64,000 nucleotides of DNA from Streptosporangium brasiliense (GCF_030811595.1 NZ_JAUSRB010000002.1:3348001-3412000), one strand, 5' to 3'. Counted from the stretch's first letter, positions 40,380 to 49,193 are shown. The notes: a model not told the origin generated them from the letters alone. Numbers and translations: made by a program.

Positions 40380-41022
40380 CGAGCCGATCCGGGTGCTCCT
40401 CGCCGACGACCACCCGGTATACCGCGACGGCCTGGCGGCGCTGCTGGGCTCGATGCCCGGCATCGAGGTGGTGGGCACCGCCGCCACCGGGCTGGAGGCG
40501 GTCGAGCGGGCCGCCGAGCTGCAGCCGGACGTGGTGGTGATGGACGTCCGGATGCCGGAGCTGGACGGGATCGAGGCGACCCGACGGGTCGCCGCCGACA
40601 GTCCGCACATCGGGGTGGTCATGCTGACGATGTCGGAGGAGGACGCCACCCTGTTCGCCGCGATGCGGGCCGGGGCCCGCGGCTACCTGCTGAAGGGCGC
40701 GAACCAGGCCGAGATCGGGCGCGCGATCACCTCTGTCGCCCACGGCGAGGCCATCTTCGGCCCCGCGATCGCACGCCGGGTGGCGGAGTTCTTCGCCGGT
40801 GGGCCGCCGGCGGACGACGGGGCGTTCCCGCAGCTCACGCCGCGCGAACGGGAGATCCTGTCGCTGGTCGCGGCCGGCAGGTCGAACGCCCAGATCGCGT
40901 CGGCGCTGTTCCTGTCGCAGAAAACCGTGCGCAACAACGTCTCCAACATCTTCGCCAAGCTGCACGTCGCCGACCGGGCGGAGGCCATCGTCCGCGCCCG
41001 CGACGCCGGCCTGGGCCGCTGA
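40372..41022 (+). CDS. NarL/LuxR-type response regulator
   Basis: 216 aa. The receiver domain has the acidic pair ADD (11-13), phospho-acceptor Asp58 in VVMDVRMPE, Thr in LTMSEED and Lys in YLLKG. The C-terminal LuxR HTH is complete (LTPREREILSLVAAGRSNAQ, FLSQKTVRNNVSNIFAKL). The GTG start overlaps the kinase stop by 8 nt. Its targets may include its own promoter region with the 10-bp repeats. Confidence 0.95.
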   Translation: MSDEPIRVLLADDHPVYRDGLAALLGSMPGIEVVGTAATGLEAVERAAELQPDVVVMDVRMPELDGIEATRRVAADSPHIGVVMLTMSEEDATLFAAMRAGARGYLLKGANQAEIGRAITSVAHGEAIFGPAIARRVAEFFAGGPPADDGAFPQLTPREREILSLVAAGRSNAQIASALFLSQKTVRNNVSNIFAKLHVADRAEAIVRARDAGLGR

Positions 41023-41061
41023 CCCCCGCCGGCCGCCTGCCACACGCCCAGCTTCTGTTCC

Positions 41062-42861
41062 GTGGAATCAGTCGAGAGGCTCGATTCGGACATCATCGCC
41101 AGGAAGCAGGACCAGCCGAAGATCACCGACACATCCCCCAGTCCCTCGGTACAGGCCCAGGCGGAACCGCAACCCACCACGCCCAGGCGCGACATCAAGC
41201 CGTCCATCGGCACGATGTGGACGCGCCCGTTCACCACCAAGGACGGCAACGCGATCACGTCGACCACGACGCCGCACCTCATAGCCAAGGCGTCCGACCC
41301 ACTGTGGCGCCGCTCGACCGTGGAGTTCGAGGTCGCCCATGACCCGAAGGCACCATCACAAGGGCAGGGACTGATCTGGTCCGGCACCGCCACGAACGTC
41401 TCCTCCGGAACCACCGGGGCTCTCCAGGTTCCGACCGGGAAACTGACCGACGGCTGGAAGGTGCGCTGGCGGGCCCGCACCAGGACCGGGTCTGCGGCTG
41501 GCTCCTGGTCGGGCTGGCAAGGCTTGCGCATCGATGTGGCCGGGCCGGCCGTGGCGGAGCCGTCGGTCAAGCCGTCCGCGCAGGCGCCCACCGACGTCTC
41601 GCCCAAGACCCAGGCAGCGGCCGCCAGGAAGTTTCCCTACGAACGCATGTCGTACGCGGAATGCCAGAAGGCCGTGGGCGACCTCAACTCGCCAAGTAAC
41701 GATAATTCCCTGCACAACCAGGCGTTCAGTTGTAAGAACTCCTTCAGTGTGTGCTACGCGATGTGGATCGGTGAGCGCGACGAAGACGACGAGGGGGACC
41801 GCAGCACGGACCTCATCAGCGCCGCCAAATGGTCCCTCCGGCGTGAACAGCCGTCAGATCAAAGCCTGGGTGCGGGTCGACAAGGTCGATATCTACGGCT
41901 CCAATTGGAAGGACAATCGCTTCAAGGTTGCGTTCGGGGAGAAGGGTAGCAATTGTGACGCCACTTATCAGGAGAACGGTCAGGCAAAGGATCTCGGGTA
42001 CGGCCATGAGGGCAGCGTTGTCCAGTGGTGTGGCGGTGGTGACCTCGAAATCACTCTCGATGTTCCTTGGGGCTGTCTCCCTCATACCGACAAGGTCGGC
42101 ACTTGCTCTCTCGAGCCTTCGATCAAATACATGAACAATCCCGAGCTCATGGACAGCTATTATCGGCTTACTCATTGGACCGCAAGGGTAAGGAGTGGGA
42201 CCAGTCGTTCATCTGTGACAGCGCGGACTGGATCACTGCCTACAGCGGTGGTTGCGTCGTGGACTCGATCCGACCCACCTTCGTCCTTGACGGAAACGAC
42301 AAGAAGGTCCTCAGGAGCGCTCTTCACATCTGGGCCGCGCTGTACCGCTCGCCAGACACTGATCCAGGGCGCGGGACGCAGAAGAACATCCCCGGGCGCA
42401 TTGACCGCGCCAATCCTGGCTGTGAGAGGGTGAACGGCGTCATCGGACGCTGCCTGCACCGCACCCGGAACAAGGCGGTGATCGGTAAGAACCGTGGGGT
42501 GGCCATCCCCGCTTGTCGAGTGGTGAAACCCGGTTACAAGAGTCCGGACAGCTGCGACGAATACCCCTTCGCCTCCACCGTCGAAGGCGCGAGTAATTCG
42601 ACCTACGACTATTCGGTAGAGCTCATTCCGGTGAAGGACAACTGCTCCTCGGGGTCCCGGCTGGGGGCCTGGTATCAGCGACACCGGATCCGTGAACTAT
42701 CACCGTTCTGGGTAGACGTGATCGTGCAGGGCGCGACCAGGCCGTCGAGCGGCCTCCCAGGGATAGTGGTGACCAACCCCTTCCCCGACGAGGTCCTCGA
42801 CTACGCGACCTGCACCGTTGACGGGATTGAGGACAATATCCCCGGCCCTGTGGTGCCCTAG
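41062..42861 (+). pseudogene. Truncated, frameshifted paralogue of the toxin (orphan NucA/NucB tip)
   Basis: Three frame segments form one broken gene. The first (41062 to about 41830) holds one Fn3-like repeat (VEFEVAHDPKAP, GKLTDGWKVRWRART) and the start of the pretoxin (KFPYERMSYAECQK). The second (about 41830-42170) continues with RQIKAWVRVDKVDIYGSNWK. The third runs from about 42172 to 42861 and ends with the nuclease motif CDEYPFASTVEGA and SRLGAWYQRHRI. No signal peptide, DRNLRE or LamG part is present. It looks like a stored toxin tip usable only by recombination with a full-length gene. Sequencing error at the two shifts cannot be excluded. Confidence 0.8.
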
Positions 42862-42926
42862 GTCATGACATGGTGCGGGGCGGTTGCGCCGCCCTGCGTC
42901 TGCCTTCCAGAGACAATGGAAAGATC

Positions 42927-43904
42927 ATGAATGAGGTCTTCAGCGCGTACGCGAACCTGCGCGATACCTTTCCGGAGCAGGCCTGCATCACCTGGGTCAG
43001 CGGTGTCGCGACCCGTGACGTCGTCCGGGGATTCGGCGGTGACTACGGCCGGCTCACGGAACTGACCTGGAACGAAGTGTGCGAGGAGGCCTACGGCCTT
43101 GATGAGGGCACCGGCGCGATCATCCTTCTCGCATCGCACGGTGACTGCACGGTGGTCGTCGAACCCGTCGGATTCAGCGGGAGCGGCTCCGCCCTGCTGC
43201 GAGAGCTGTCCGCTGCGGGTGAGGCGCTCAGCCTCCACTGGACCGTCAACCATGACGCGCGTATCTCCTACGCCGCGCACGGGGAGCTTGTAACGGCCTT
43301 CGACCCCCTCGACGTGGAGGAGCTCGACTCCTCGGCTGCATCCCTGAACCTCACCCTGGCCCCGGAACAGTGGCGGGAGGATTGGATGGCCGCCGCCTTG
43401 ACGGCCGGCGAGGAGCTTTCGGGCATCCGCCTCGATCGAACCTGGTTCGACGAGCCACATCTCGGCCTCGTCGTCGCAACGGACTTCACCGCCCCGCAAC
43501 GTCCTGCGCTGCTTCTCGACGACGACGCGCAAGGCCTGGTCGCACGTGACCCGCGCATCGCGGCGATCGCCGCGGTCCCCACACGGGACAAGTTACCGGA
43601 GATCGCCCTGATCGCAGCCGAGATGGCCGTACGTACCACGGGCCTGCGCGGCGAATTGATCGACGAAGCGCTGGAACTGATCGCGGAAAAAGAACGTGGA
43701 GTCCGTGCCGGGCAGATCCGCGGCAAGGTGGGGAGTCTGGCCAACCGTCTTCTGGCTCAGGCGAGGGGGGCTCTGGAAGAGGAGGGCTCCACCTCTCTTC
43801 TGGTCCCCGGTCATGACACGGAATCCGGACAGTTACTGCTGAAACACAATGCAGCCCGGACGCTGGTGTCGGCGCTCAACTCCAATCCGGAGGAGGCTGC
43901 CTAA
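42927..43904 (+). CDS. DUF6461-type putative immunity protein, second copy
   Basis: 325 aa; the ATG follows GGAAAGATC. The N-terminal half (AYANLRDTFPEQACITWVSG, GTGAIILLASHGDCTVVVEP, ARISYAAHGELVTAFDP) fits DUF6461, the family of the first immunity-like gene at 36215. The C-terminal 140 residues are helical (IAAVPTRDKLPEIALIAAEM, ELIDEALELIAEKERGVRAG) and absent from the shorter paralogue. It follows the broken toxin tip by 66 bp. Retention of an intact immunity gene after toxin decay would protect against kin carrying the matching toxin. Confidence 0.72.
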   Translation: MNEVFSAYANLRDTFPEQACITWVSGVATRDVVRGFGGDYGRLTELTWNEVCEEAYGLDEGTGAIILLASHGDCTVVVEPVGFSGSGSALLRELSAAGEALSLHWTVNHDARISYAAHGELVTAFDPLDVEELDSSAASLNLTLAPEQWREDWMAAALTAGEELSGIRLDRTWFDEPHLGLVVATDFTAPQRPALLLDDDAQGLVARDPRIAAIAAVPTRDKLPEIALIAAEMAVRTTGLRGELIDEALELIAEKERGVRAGQIRGKVGSLANRLLAQARGALEEEGSTSLLVPGHDTESGQLLLKHNAARTLVSALNSNPEEAA

Positions 43905-44384
43905 ACTGCCCTGAACGCGGCGGGGAAGACACATCTCAGCCACGAAAACGATGATTTCGAGCGCGCCCATACGCTCAGTTTGATCCATTACTACATTCAG
44001 CATGGCGAGAACGCCCTGTAGCGCCAGAGAGCACGATGGAATGCTTCATCGGAGGAGTGTGGGGCGAAAGCATTCATTCTGGCTGAGTCGATTACCGGTG
44101 TGTGGCTGGTGGCGGAACGACTCGGCCGCGAACACACACGATACTTCTACGGTCAGCCGTGAGGGGCAGGGCTCCTGCGCTGAGTCCCTCTTCCAGCGCC
44201 CGATACAGCGTCGAGCGGCCGGTGCCCGGCGATCACGGTGACCGACTCCCCGCGGATCCGGCGGGCACAGGCGAGGGCGCCGGCGTCCGATGCGGGCGAC
44301 GGCCCTGGGCGCCGGCGGAGATCCGGGCATATCTCCAGCGAATTGTGTTGGCCGTCGCCGGAGGGTCCTTCCTAAAGTCGCCTC
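43905..44384. other. Intergenic region with mobile-element debris
   Basis: The first 117 bp stay open in the immunity gene's frame after its stop and read protein-like (LSHENDDFERAHTLSLIHYY) to a TAG at 44021. This may be a lost C-terminal extension or a second fragment. A resolvase remnant follows on the minus strand (separate entry). Confidence 0.4.
44157..44280 (-). pseudogene. Serine recombinase (resolvase/invertase) C-terminal remnant
   Basis: One minus frame reads ACARRIRGESVTVIAG and the neighbouring frame continues GRSTLYRALEEGLSAGALPL. Joined, they give the C-terminal helix-turn-helix of serine resolvases (the A-R-R-I-R, V-IA and G-R-S-T-LYRAL pattern). The frameshift and the missing catalytic domain mark it as a relic. 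Confidence 0.6.
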
Positions 44385-44780
44385 ATGACGATCACGTATG
44401 AGTGGCGCGGGGGGTTCGACAACGCGGCGGTCAACGCGTTGCACGCCGAGGGCTTCGATCACGCGCCCCTGCAGGACGACTGGTGGGCCCAGGTCAACCG
44501 GCACAGTCTCGGGTGGGTCTGCGCCAGGCAGGGGGAGGAGCTCGTCGGCTTCGTCAACGTGGCGTGGGACGGCGCCGTCCACGCCTTCGTCCTCGACACG
44601 CTGGTGACCGCGCGGCTGCGGCGGCACGGGGTGGGGACCGAGCTCGTCGCCGTCGCCGTCAGGCAGGCCCGGGCGGCCGGGTGCGAGTGGCTCCACGTCG
44701 ACTTCGACGATCATCTCCGGGGCTTCTATCTCGAATCCTGCGGGTTCCAGGCGACCGGAGCGGGTCTCATCGCGCTGTAG
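44385..44780 (+). CDS. GNAT-family N-acetyltransferase
   Basis: 131 aa. The acetyl-CoA binding motif A is visible in LDTLVTARLRRHGVGTELVA (R-x2-G-V-G), and the usual end FYLESCGFQATG follows. It transfers an acetyl group from acetyl-CoA to an unknown amine. The start is the ATG at 44385; no strong ribosome binding site precedes it, and leaderless translation is possible. The gene stands alone. Confidence 0.88.
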   Translation: MTITYEWRGGFDNAAVNALHAEGFDHAPLQDDWWAQVNRHSLGWVCARQGEELVGFVNVAWDGAVHAFVLDTLVTARLRRHGVGTELVAVAVRQARAAGCEWLHVDFDDHLRGFYLESCGFQATGAGLIAL

Positions 44781-44992
44781 GGGCCCGCCGGAGCGGGAGG
44801 GCATGCGGTGCCGGCCGCGGCTTCCGACGGGAGAGCGGCCCCGGCGTGGGTAGGCGGTGTCCGGCGCCGGTGGCAGGAAGCTGTCATCGGCGGGGAACTT
44901 GCTGACTCCGACATGCCTGGTCCGTGGGCTCCGAAAGGCGCAGAGTTGGTTGTGCGAGGAAAGAACAACCGCTCAAGAAAAGAGATTAAGAA

Positions 44993-45421
44993 ATGAAGAA
45001 CTCCGCCGCTTCCCTGGTCAAGTTCAATGTCGCCGCCAAGCTGTCGGTCGCAATTGTTTCCGGTGCTGTCGCATTCACCGCGGCAATCGGCGGCTACTCC
45101 GTCTCGACCGCGGCGGGCACCACCTGGGACTCCGCGTCGACGGTGGCGGCGGGCACCACCTGGGACTCCGCCGGCGCCGACGGCACCACCTGGGACTCGA
45201 CCGACGGTACGACCTGGGACTCCGTGTCGGTGCTCGCGGCGGGCACGACCTGGGACTCCGCCGGTGCGGACGGCACCACGTGGGACTCGACCGACGGTAC
45301 GACCTGGGACTCCGCCGGTGCGGACGGCACCACGTGGGACTCGACCGACGGTACGACCTGGGACGCCGCCGGTACCGACGGCACCACGTGGGACTCGACG
45401 GCCACCACGACCACGCTGTAA
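44993..45421 (+). CDS. Secreted GTTWDS-repeat protein
   Basis: 142 aa. A Sec signal peptide (about 1-39: Lys-rich start, LSVAIVSGAVAFTAAIGGYS, then STA) leads to a mature part of ten GTTWD copies, mostly GTTWDS, joined by short Ala/Gly/Asp/Thr linkers. Higher-order units of 18 residues (GTTWDSAGADGTTWDSTD) recur and are near-identical at DNA level. The mature part has almost no other residue types and no Cys. The ATG follows GAAAAGAGATTAAGAA. I do not recognise the family. It may be a surface fibre or beta-solenoid, or a precursor cut into short peptides. Confidence 0.8.
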   Translation: MKNSAASLVKFNVAAKLSVAIVSGAVAFTAAIGGYSVSTAAGTTWDSASTVAAGTTWDSAGADGTTWDSTDGTTWDSVSVLAAGTTWDSAGADGTTWDSTDGTTWDSAGADGTTWDSTDGTTWDAAGTDGTTWDSTATTTTL

Positions 45422-45660
45422 AACGCTCCGGGGATCCACCCGGAAAACATGGAAGAATTAAATAGTGTCGGTCGAGCCGAAGGTGTGGCGGGCCCTTTCA
45501 GAGCCGCTGTGAAATTCGCCGATCGACGGAGTCCGGATACTCGCCCTTCCGCCCGGACAATGGCGTGAACAGCAGACCGGCAAACGGAGGCATCGCCCTC
45601 CGAGCCCGCACCGATGAGGGCACGAGCACCGAGCAGATCCGCGTGAAGGCGACCGCGGCG

Positions 45661-45765
45661 CTCACCGCTCCACAGGTCATCACCGCTCCTCAGATCATCA
45701 TCGCCCTCCAGGTCATCACTGCCCCCAGGTCATCACCGTTCCTCAGATCATCACCGCGCCCCAGG
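45661..45765 (+). repeat. About five 18-bp tandem repeats
   Basis: Units of the form CAGGTCATCACCGCTCCT recur about five times, with one base lost in one copy. On the + strand they would encode TAPQVI/TAPQII, but the missing base breaks the frame and no good start precedes them. Confidence 0.6.
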
Positions 45766-45844
45766 CCACCCGCCGGGGACCGGCGACCTGAAGACATCCC
45801 GGCCATCGGCCACCGCAGACCTCCGCCGGCAGCGCCCCGCCCTG

Positions 45845-45985
45845 TTCGTCACCCTGACGCCGCGCGGGCCGAACTCGGGGCGCAACGACGCGGACAGGTG
45901 GGTGAGCGCGGCCTTGGTGGCGCCGTAGACGGCGTAGCCGGGAAAGGTGACGTGGGCGCCGATCGAGGAGATGTTGACGAGGTCC
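45845..45985 (-). pseudogene. Short-chain dehydrogenase/reductase fragment
   Basis: The minus strand reads ADLVNISSIGAHVTFPGYAV, then YGATKAALTHLSASLRPEFG and PRGVRVT. This is the catalytic segment of classical SDR enzymes (Ser in NISS, Tyr and Lys in YGATK). The Rossmann N-terminus and the C-terminal end are missing. Confidence 0.75.
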
Positions 45986-46055
45986 GCAGGACCGCCGCCG
46001 GCCGTGCTCGACGGCGCGCCGGCCCGGCGGGATCCGCCGGGGTGAGCGGTCGTGT

Positions 46056-46157
46056 CAGTGGGGCGCGGGCTTCAGCGGAGCGCCGGTGTCAGCGGAGCGC
46101 CGGTGTCAGTGGGGCGCGGGCTTCAGCGGAGCGCCGGTGTCAGTGGAGCGCGGGCTC
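46056..46157. repeat. Six 17-bp tandem repeats at the MerR gene end
   Basis: Units alternate between CAGTGGGGCGCGGGCTT and CAGCGGAGCGCCGGTGT from 46056 to 46157. The last unit includes the MerR stop codon region, so the array probably expanded from the gene end. Because 17 is not a multiple of three, any expansion into the gene would alter the C-terminus. Confidence 0.8.
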
Positions 46158-46535
46158 GGGCTGGAGGCGGTGGCCGGCGGAGGCGGGCCGGGCGCCTTCG
46201 GTGGCCTGGAGGAGGCCGGCGAGGGAGGCGCGCGCCTCCTGGAGCCCCGCGATCCGCTCGTCGATGCCGCCGAGCTGCTCCCGCAGGTGCCCGATCACGC
46301 AGGGGTCGAGGTCGGGTCCGTCGCCGGTGACGCACGGCAGGAGGTCGCGGATGACCCTGGTGGGCAGCCCCGCTCCCAGGAAGGTCCGGATCCGCCGGAC
46401 CGTCGCGGGGGCGTCGGCCGCGTATCGGCGGTGGCCGCCGCCGGCCCGCTCGGACACGAGCAGTTCCTGCTCCTCGTAGTAGCGGAGCAGGCGCACGTTC
46501 ACGCCGGTCTCGCGCGCCAGGTCGCCGATCTTCAA
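46140..46535 (-). CDS. MerR-family regulator
   Basis: 131 aa from the TTG at 46535, chosen because it gives the usual MKIGDLARETGV opening with GAGGCGG nine bases upstream; a GTG at 46550 is the alternative. The winged helix (VNVRLLRYYEEQELLVSERA, GGHRRYAADAPATVRRI) is followed by a dimerisation helix (HLREQLGGIDERIAGLQEAR). It is divergent from the monooxygenase gene and probably controls it from the dyad at 46563-46578. A Cys at CVTGDGPDLDPCVIG could take part in sensing. Confidence 0.9.
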   Translation of the reverse strand: MKIGDLARETGVNVRLLRYYEEQELLVSERAGGGHRRYAADAPATVRRIRTFLGAGLPTRVIRDLLPCVTGDGPDLDPCVIGHLREQLGGIDERIAGLQEARASLAGLLQATEGARPASAGHRLQPEPALH

Positions 46536-46562
46536 TGTGATCCGCCTCACATACGCTTGAAC

Positions 46563-46578
46563 CTCACATCCATGTGAG
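46563..46578. promoter_or_regulatory. MerR-type operator
   Basis: CTCACAT-CC-ATGTGAG is a 7-bp inverted repeat. It lies just after TTGAAC (46558-46563) and a -10-like TTCTAG or CTAGCG follows, so the dyad occupies the promoter spacer as MerR operators do. Confidence 0.75.
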
Positions 46579-46595
46579 ATTCTAGCGTTGCCGTC

Positions 46596-46940
46596 ATGAC
46601 AGACACGACAGCGCGGACAGACCAGGCGCGGCACGCGACGACCGGCACCATCTCCCTCTACGGTTTCGCCCGCCCCAGGCCGGAACGGGCCGCGGAGCTC
46701 AGGGAGCTCCTGCTCTCCTTCGTGGAGCCCACCCGCCAGGAGGCGGGCAGCCTGGAGTATCACGTTCACGAGGAGGCCGACGGGAGCTTCTTCCTCTACG
46801 AGGTGTGGCGCTCGCAGGAGGACCTCGACCGGCACATGGAGCTGCCGCACATGAAGGACTTCTGGGAGCGGCGGATGGACTATCTCGAGCGCGAGCTCGA
46901 CGCCCACTCCGGCGCCATGCTGAGCCCCTACCCGCGCTAG
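46596..46940 (+). CDS. Antibiotic-biosynthesis-monooxygenase (ABM) domain protein
   Basis: 114 aa. After a 17-residue tail the ferredoxin-like ABM fold is recognisable: ISLYGFARPRPERAAELREL, RQEAGSLEYHVHEEADGSFF and LYEVWRSQEDLDRHMELPHM. Members are cofactor-free quinol monooxygenases (YgiN-like) or dimeric stress proteins. It is the only gene rightward of the MerR promoter, so it may detoxify a compound that the regulator senses. Confidence 0.88.
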   Translation: MTDTTARTDQARHATTGTISLYGFARPRPERAAELRELLLSFVEPTRQEAGSLEYHVHEEADGSFFLYEVWRSQEDLDRHMELPHMKDFWERRMDYLERELDAHSGAMLSPYPR

Positions 46941-47034
46941 CGGGTGCCGCCGCTCCTCCGGGCGGCCGACCCCCATCAGCCGTGTCAGCAACCCTGGGGG
47001 TCAGCCGTGTCAACAACCCCGCGGGTCAATACAG

Positions 47035-48357
47035 CTAGCGGGGCTCGGGGTGTCCGGTGTGTTCGGCGATCCGCCCGGCGAGCCAGTGGTAGGAGGACTT
47101 CGGGGTGCGCCGCCCGGTGGCGAAGTCGACGTGGACCAGGCCGAAGCGCTGGTGGTAGCCCTCGGCCCACTCGAAGTTGTCCAGCAAGGACCAGACGTAG
47201 TAGCCGCGTACGTCCACGCCCTCGGCCTGGGCCTGGTGGACCGCCGCGATGTGGCCGTCGAGGTAGGCGATCCGGTCCTGGTCGTCGACCACCCCGTCCG
47301 GGCCGGGCACGTCGGGCTGGGAGCAGCCGTTCTCGGTGATGTAGACGGGCGGGAGGGCGTCGCCGTACCGCGCCTTGAGGCCGGTCAGCAGCTCGCGGAG
47401 GCCGTCGGGGACGACCGGCCAGCCGAAGGCGGTGGTGGGATGGCCGGTGATGCCGGTGTCGCTGAAGGGGAGGCCCTCGTCGGCGGGGGCGGCGATCCGG
47501 GTGGGGTTGTAGTAGTTGATGCCGAGCCCGTCGAGCCGGGCGCCGATCAGGTCGAGATCGCCGTCCTGGACGCAGTCGAGGCTCACGCCATACGCCGACA
47601 TATCCGGGTATTTGCCGATGAGCACGGGGTCGTTGAACAGGCGGTTGTGCAGGGTGTCGTAGGCGTCGGCGGCGGCCAGGTCGGCGGGGTCGTCGGAGGC
47701 GGCCCAGACGGGGGTGCAGTTGTTGGTGATCAGCACCTGCTCCGCGCCCCGCGCGCGCAGGGCCTGTACGGCCAGGCCGTGTCCGAGGAGCTGGTGGTGG
47801 GCCACCGGCAGCGCGTCCAGGAGCAGGGCCCTGCCGGGAGCGTGGTTGCCCATGGCGTAGCCGAAGACCATGTGCACGAAGGGCTCGTTCAGGGTGATCC
47901 ACATGGGGATCCGGTCGGCGAGCCGGTCGGCCACGGCGGCGGCGTACTCGGCGAACCGGTAGGAGGTGTCACGGTTGAGCCAGCCGCCCTCGTCCTCCAG
48001 GGCCTGCGGCAGGTCCCAGTGGAACAGTGTGGCCGCCGGGACGATGCCCCTGTCGTGGAGCGCGTCCGTCAGCCGGTCGTAGAAGTCAAGGCCCGCCTGA
48101 TTGATCCGGCCCCTGCCGTCGGGCTGGACGCGGGGCCAGGCGATGGAGAAGCGGTAGGAGTTCGCGCCGAGCCCGGCCATCAGCGCGACGTCCTCGGGCC
48201 AGCGGTGGTAGTGGTCGCAGCTCACCTCGCCCGTGTGCCCGTCGCGGACGCGGCCGGGTTCGCGGGTGAAGGTGTCCCAGATCGACAGGCCCCGGCCGTC
48301 CTCGGCGACGGCGCCTTCGATCTGGTAGGACGCGGTAGCCGTACCCCAAAGGAACAT
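47035..48357 (-). CDS. GH1 beta-glucosidase
   Basis: 440 aa, normal length for glycoside hydrolase family 1. The N-terminal FLWGTATASYQIEGA signature is present. The acid/base Glu158 sits in ITLNEPF and the nucleophile Glu342 in YITENG; YVWSLLDNFEWAEGY near the C-terminus forms the aglycone site. It hydrolyses beta-glucosides or cellobiose in the cytoplasm (no signal peptide). GGAGGTCAGG precedes the ATG. It is divergent from a TetR-type gene and shares its operator, so that regulator is the probable repressor. Confidence 0.95.
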   Translation of the reverse strand: MFLWGTATASYQIEGAVAEDGRGLSIWDTFTREPGRVRDGHTGEVSCDHYHRWPEDVALMAGLGANSYRFSIAWPRVQPDGRGRINQAGLDFYDRLTDALHDRGIVPAATLFHWDLPQALEDEGGWLNRDTSYRFAEYAAAVADRLADRIPMWITLNEPFVHMVFGYAMGNHAPGRALLLDALPVAHHQLLGHGLAVQALRARGAEQVLITNNCTPVWAASDDPADLAAADAYDTLHNRLFNDPVLIGKYPDMSAYGVSLDCVQDGDLDLIGARLDGLGINYYNPTRIAAPADEGLPFSDTGITGHPTTAFGWPVVPDGLRELLTGLKARYGDALPPVYITENGCSQPDVPGPDGVVDDQDRIAYLDGHIAAVHQAQAEGVDVRGYYVWSLLDNFEWAEGYHQRFGLVHVDFATGRRTPKSSYHWLAGRIAEHTGHPEPR

Positions 48358-48373
48358 CCTGACCTCCAGCTGG

Positions 48374-48390
48374 CATGAGTGTGGCTCATG
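48374..48390. promoter_or_regulatory. Palindromic operator between beta-glucosidase and TetR genes
   Basis: CATGAG-TGTGG-CTCATG lies 17 bp from the beta-glucosidase start and 39 bp from the regulator start. It is the only clear dyad in this 71-bp gap, so binding by the TetR-type protein is likely. Confidence 0.65.
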
Positions 48391-48428
48391 TTAGCCTCTG
48401 ATGTGCCCGCGTAGGAGATGATGGAGCG

Positions 48429-49085
48429 ATGACGAACGTTTCCGGGGGGACGCTGCGCCGTCGCCCCGCCCAGCGGCGCAGCCTGGAACGGGTCGAGCGG
48501 ATGCTGGACGAGTGCGCGCGGCTGCTGGACGAGGCGGGTTACGAGGCGTTGACCACCAAGGAGGTCGCGCGCCGCGCGGAGGTGCCGATCGGCACCTTCT
48601 ACCAGTTCTTCACCGACAAACAGGGACTTGTGCGGGCGCTGGCGCTGCGCAACCTGGAGGCGTTCCTCGGCCGGATCACCACCCGGCTCTCGGCCGTGCA
48701 GCTGTCGGACTGGACCGAGGTGGTGGACCTGGCGATCGAGGAGTTCGTCGCGATGAAACGGACGACGCCGGGGTTCGCCGTCGTCGACTTCGGCGAGGTG
48801 CTGCCCTCGCCGGGCGGTCCGGCGATCAAGGGGACCGAGCGGATGCTCGACGCCGCGCTGGAGAACAACGTCATCGTGGCCGACCGGCTCCGCGCGATCA
48901 CCATCGAGCTGCTCGGCGCCCCGATCGGCCCGGCCCTGGACCGGGCGCTGGTCGTCGCGGTCGAGGCCGCCGACGCCGTGCTCAAGCTCGCCTTCCGCTC
49001 GCGGCCCGACGGGGACCCCGAGCTGATCGCCGAGTGCAAGCGTCTGGTCCGCCGCTACCTGTCCGACTACCTCCCCCAGGGGTGA
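48429..49085 (+). CDS. TetR/AcrR-family regulator
   Basis: 218 aa. The N-terminal HTH is typical (RMLDECARLLDEAGYEALTT, KEVARRAEVPIGTFYQFFTD, KQGLVRAL). The C-terminal ligand-binding helices (about 75-210) have the form seen in regulators of catabolic or efflux genes. The ATG at 48429 is preceded by GGAGATGATGGAGCG. Divergent placement suggests that it represses the beta-glucosidase gene; the ligand is unknown. Confidence 0.92.
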   Translation: MTNVSGGTLRRRPAQRRSLERVERMLDECARLLDEAGYEALTTKEVARRAEVPIGTFYQFFTDKQGLVRALALRNLEAFLGRITTRLSAVQLSDWTEVVDLAIEEFVAMKRTTPGFAVVDFGEVLPSPGGPAIKGTERMLDAALENNVIVADRLRAITIELLGAPIGPALDRALVVAVEAADAVLKLAFRSRPDGDPELIAECKRLVRRYLSDYLPQG

Positions 49086-49193
49086 TCCGCGCCCACCAGG
49101 AGTGGCCCGCCCCGGGCCTCCTCGGCCGGGTGTCCGGGAAGCGCCACACCCCCAGGGGCGTGGGCGTCAGGAACCACAGCTCCTCGGCCGGCC

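Larger units (their letters stand above)
45422..46139. other. Intergenic region with repeats and an SDR remnant
   Basis: About 700 bp without an intact gene. It holds a short tandem repeat (45661-45765), a short-chain dehydrogenase fragment on the minus strand (45845-45985) and the 17-bp repeats that run into the MerR gene end (46056-46157). Confidence 0.5.

Noticed and set aside
43905..44021. Stop-codon read-through extending the second immunity protein
   Set aside because: The sequence after the stop stays open and looks protein-like, but there is no read-through signal; a lost extension or fragment is simpler.
45565..45765. Second repeat-peptide gene (TAPQVI repeats)
   Set aside because: The repeat array loses its frame, and neither a ribosome binding site nor a signal peptide precedes it.
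45661..46157. CRISPR array
   Set aside because: The tandem repeats are directly adjacent units of 17-18 bp without spacers, and no cas genes are present.
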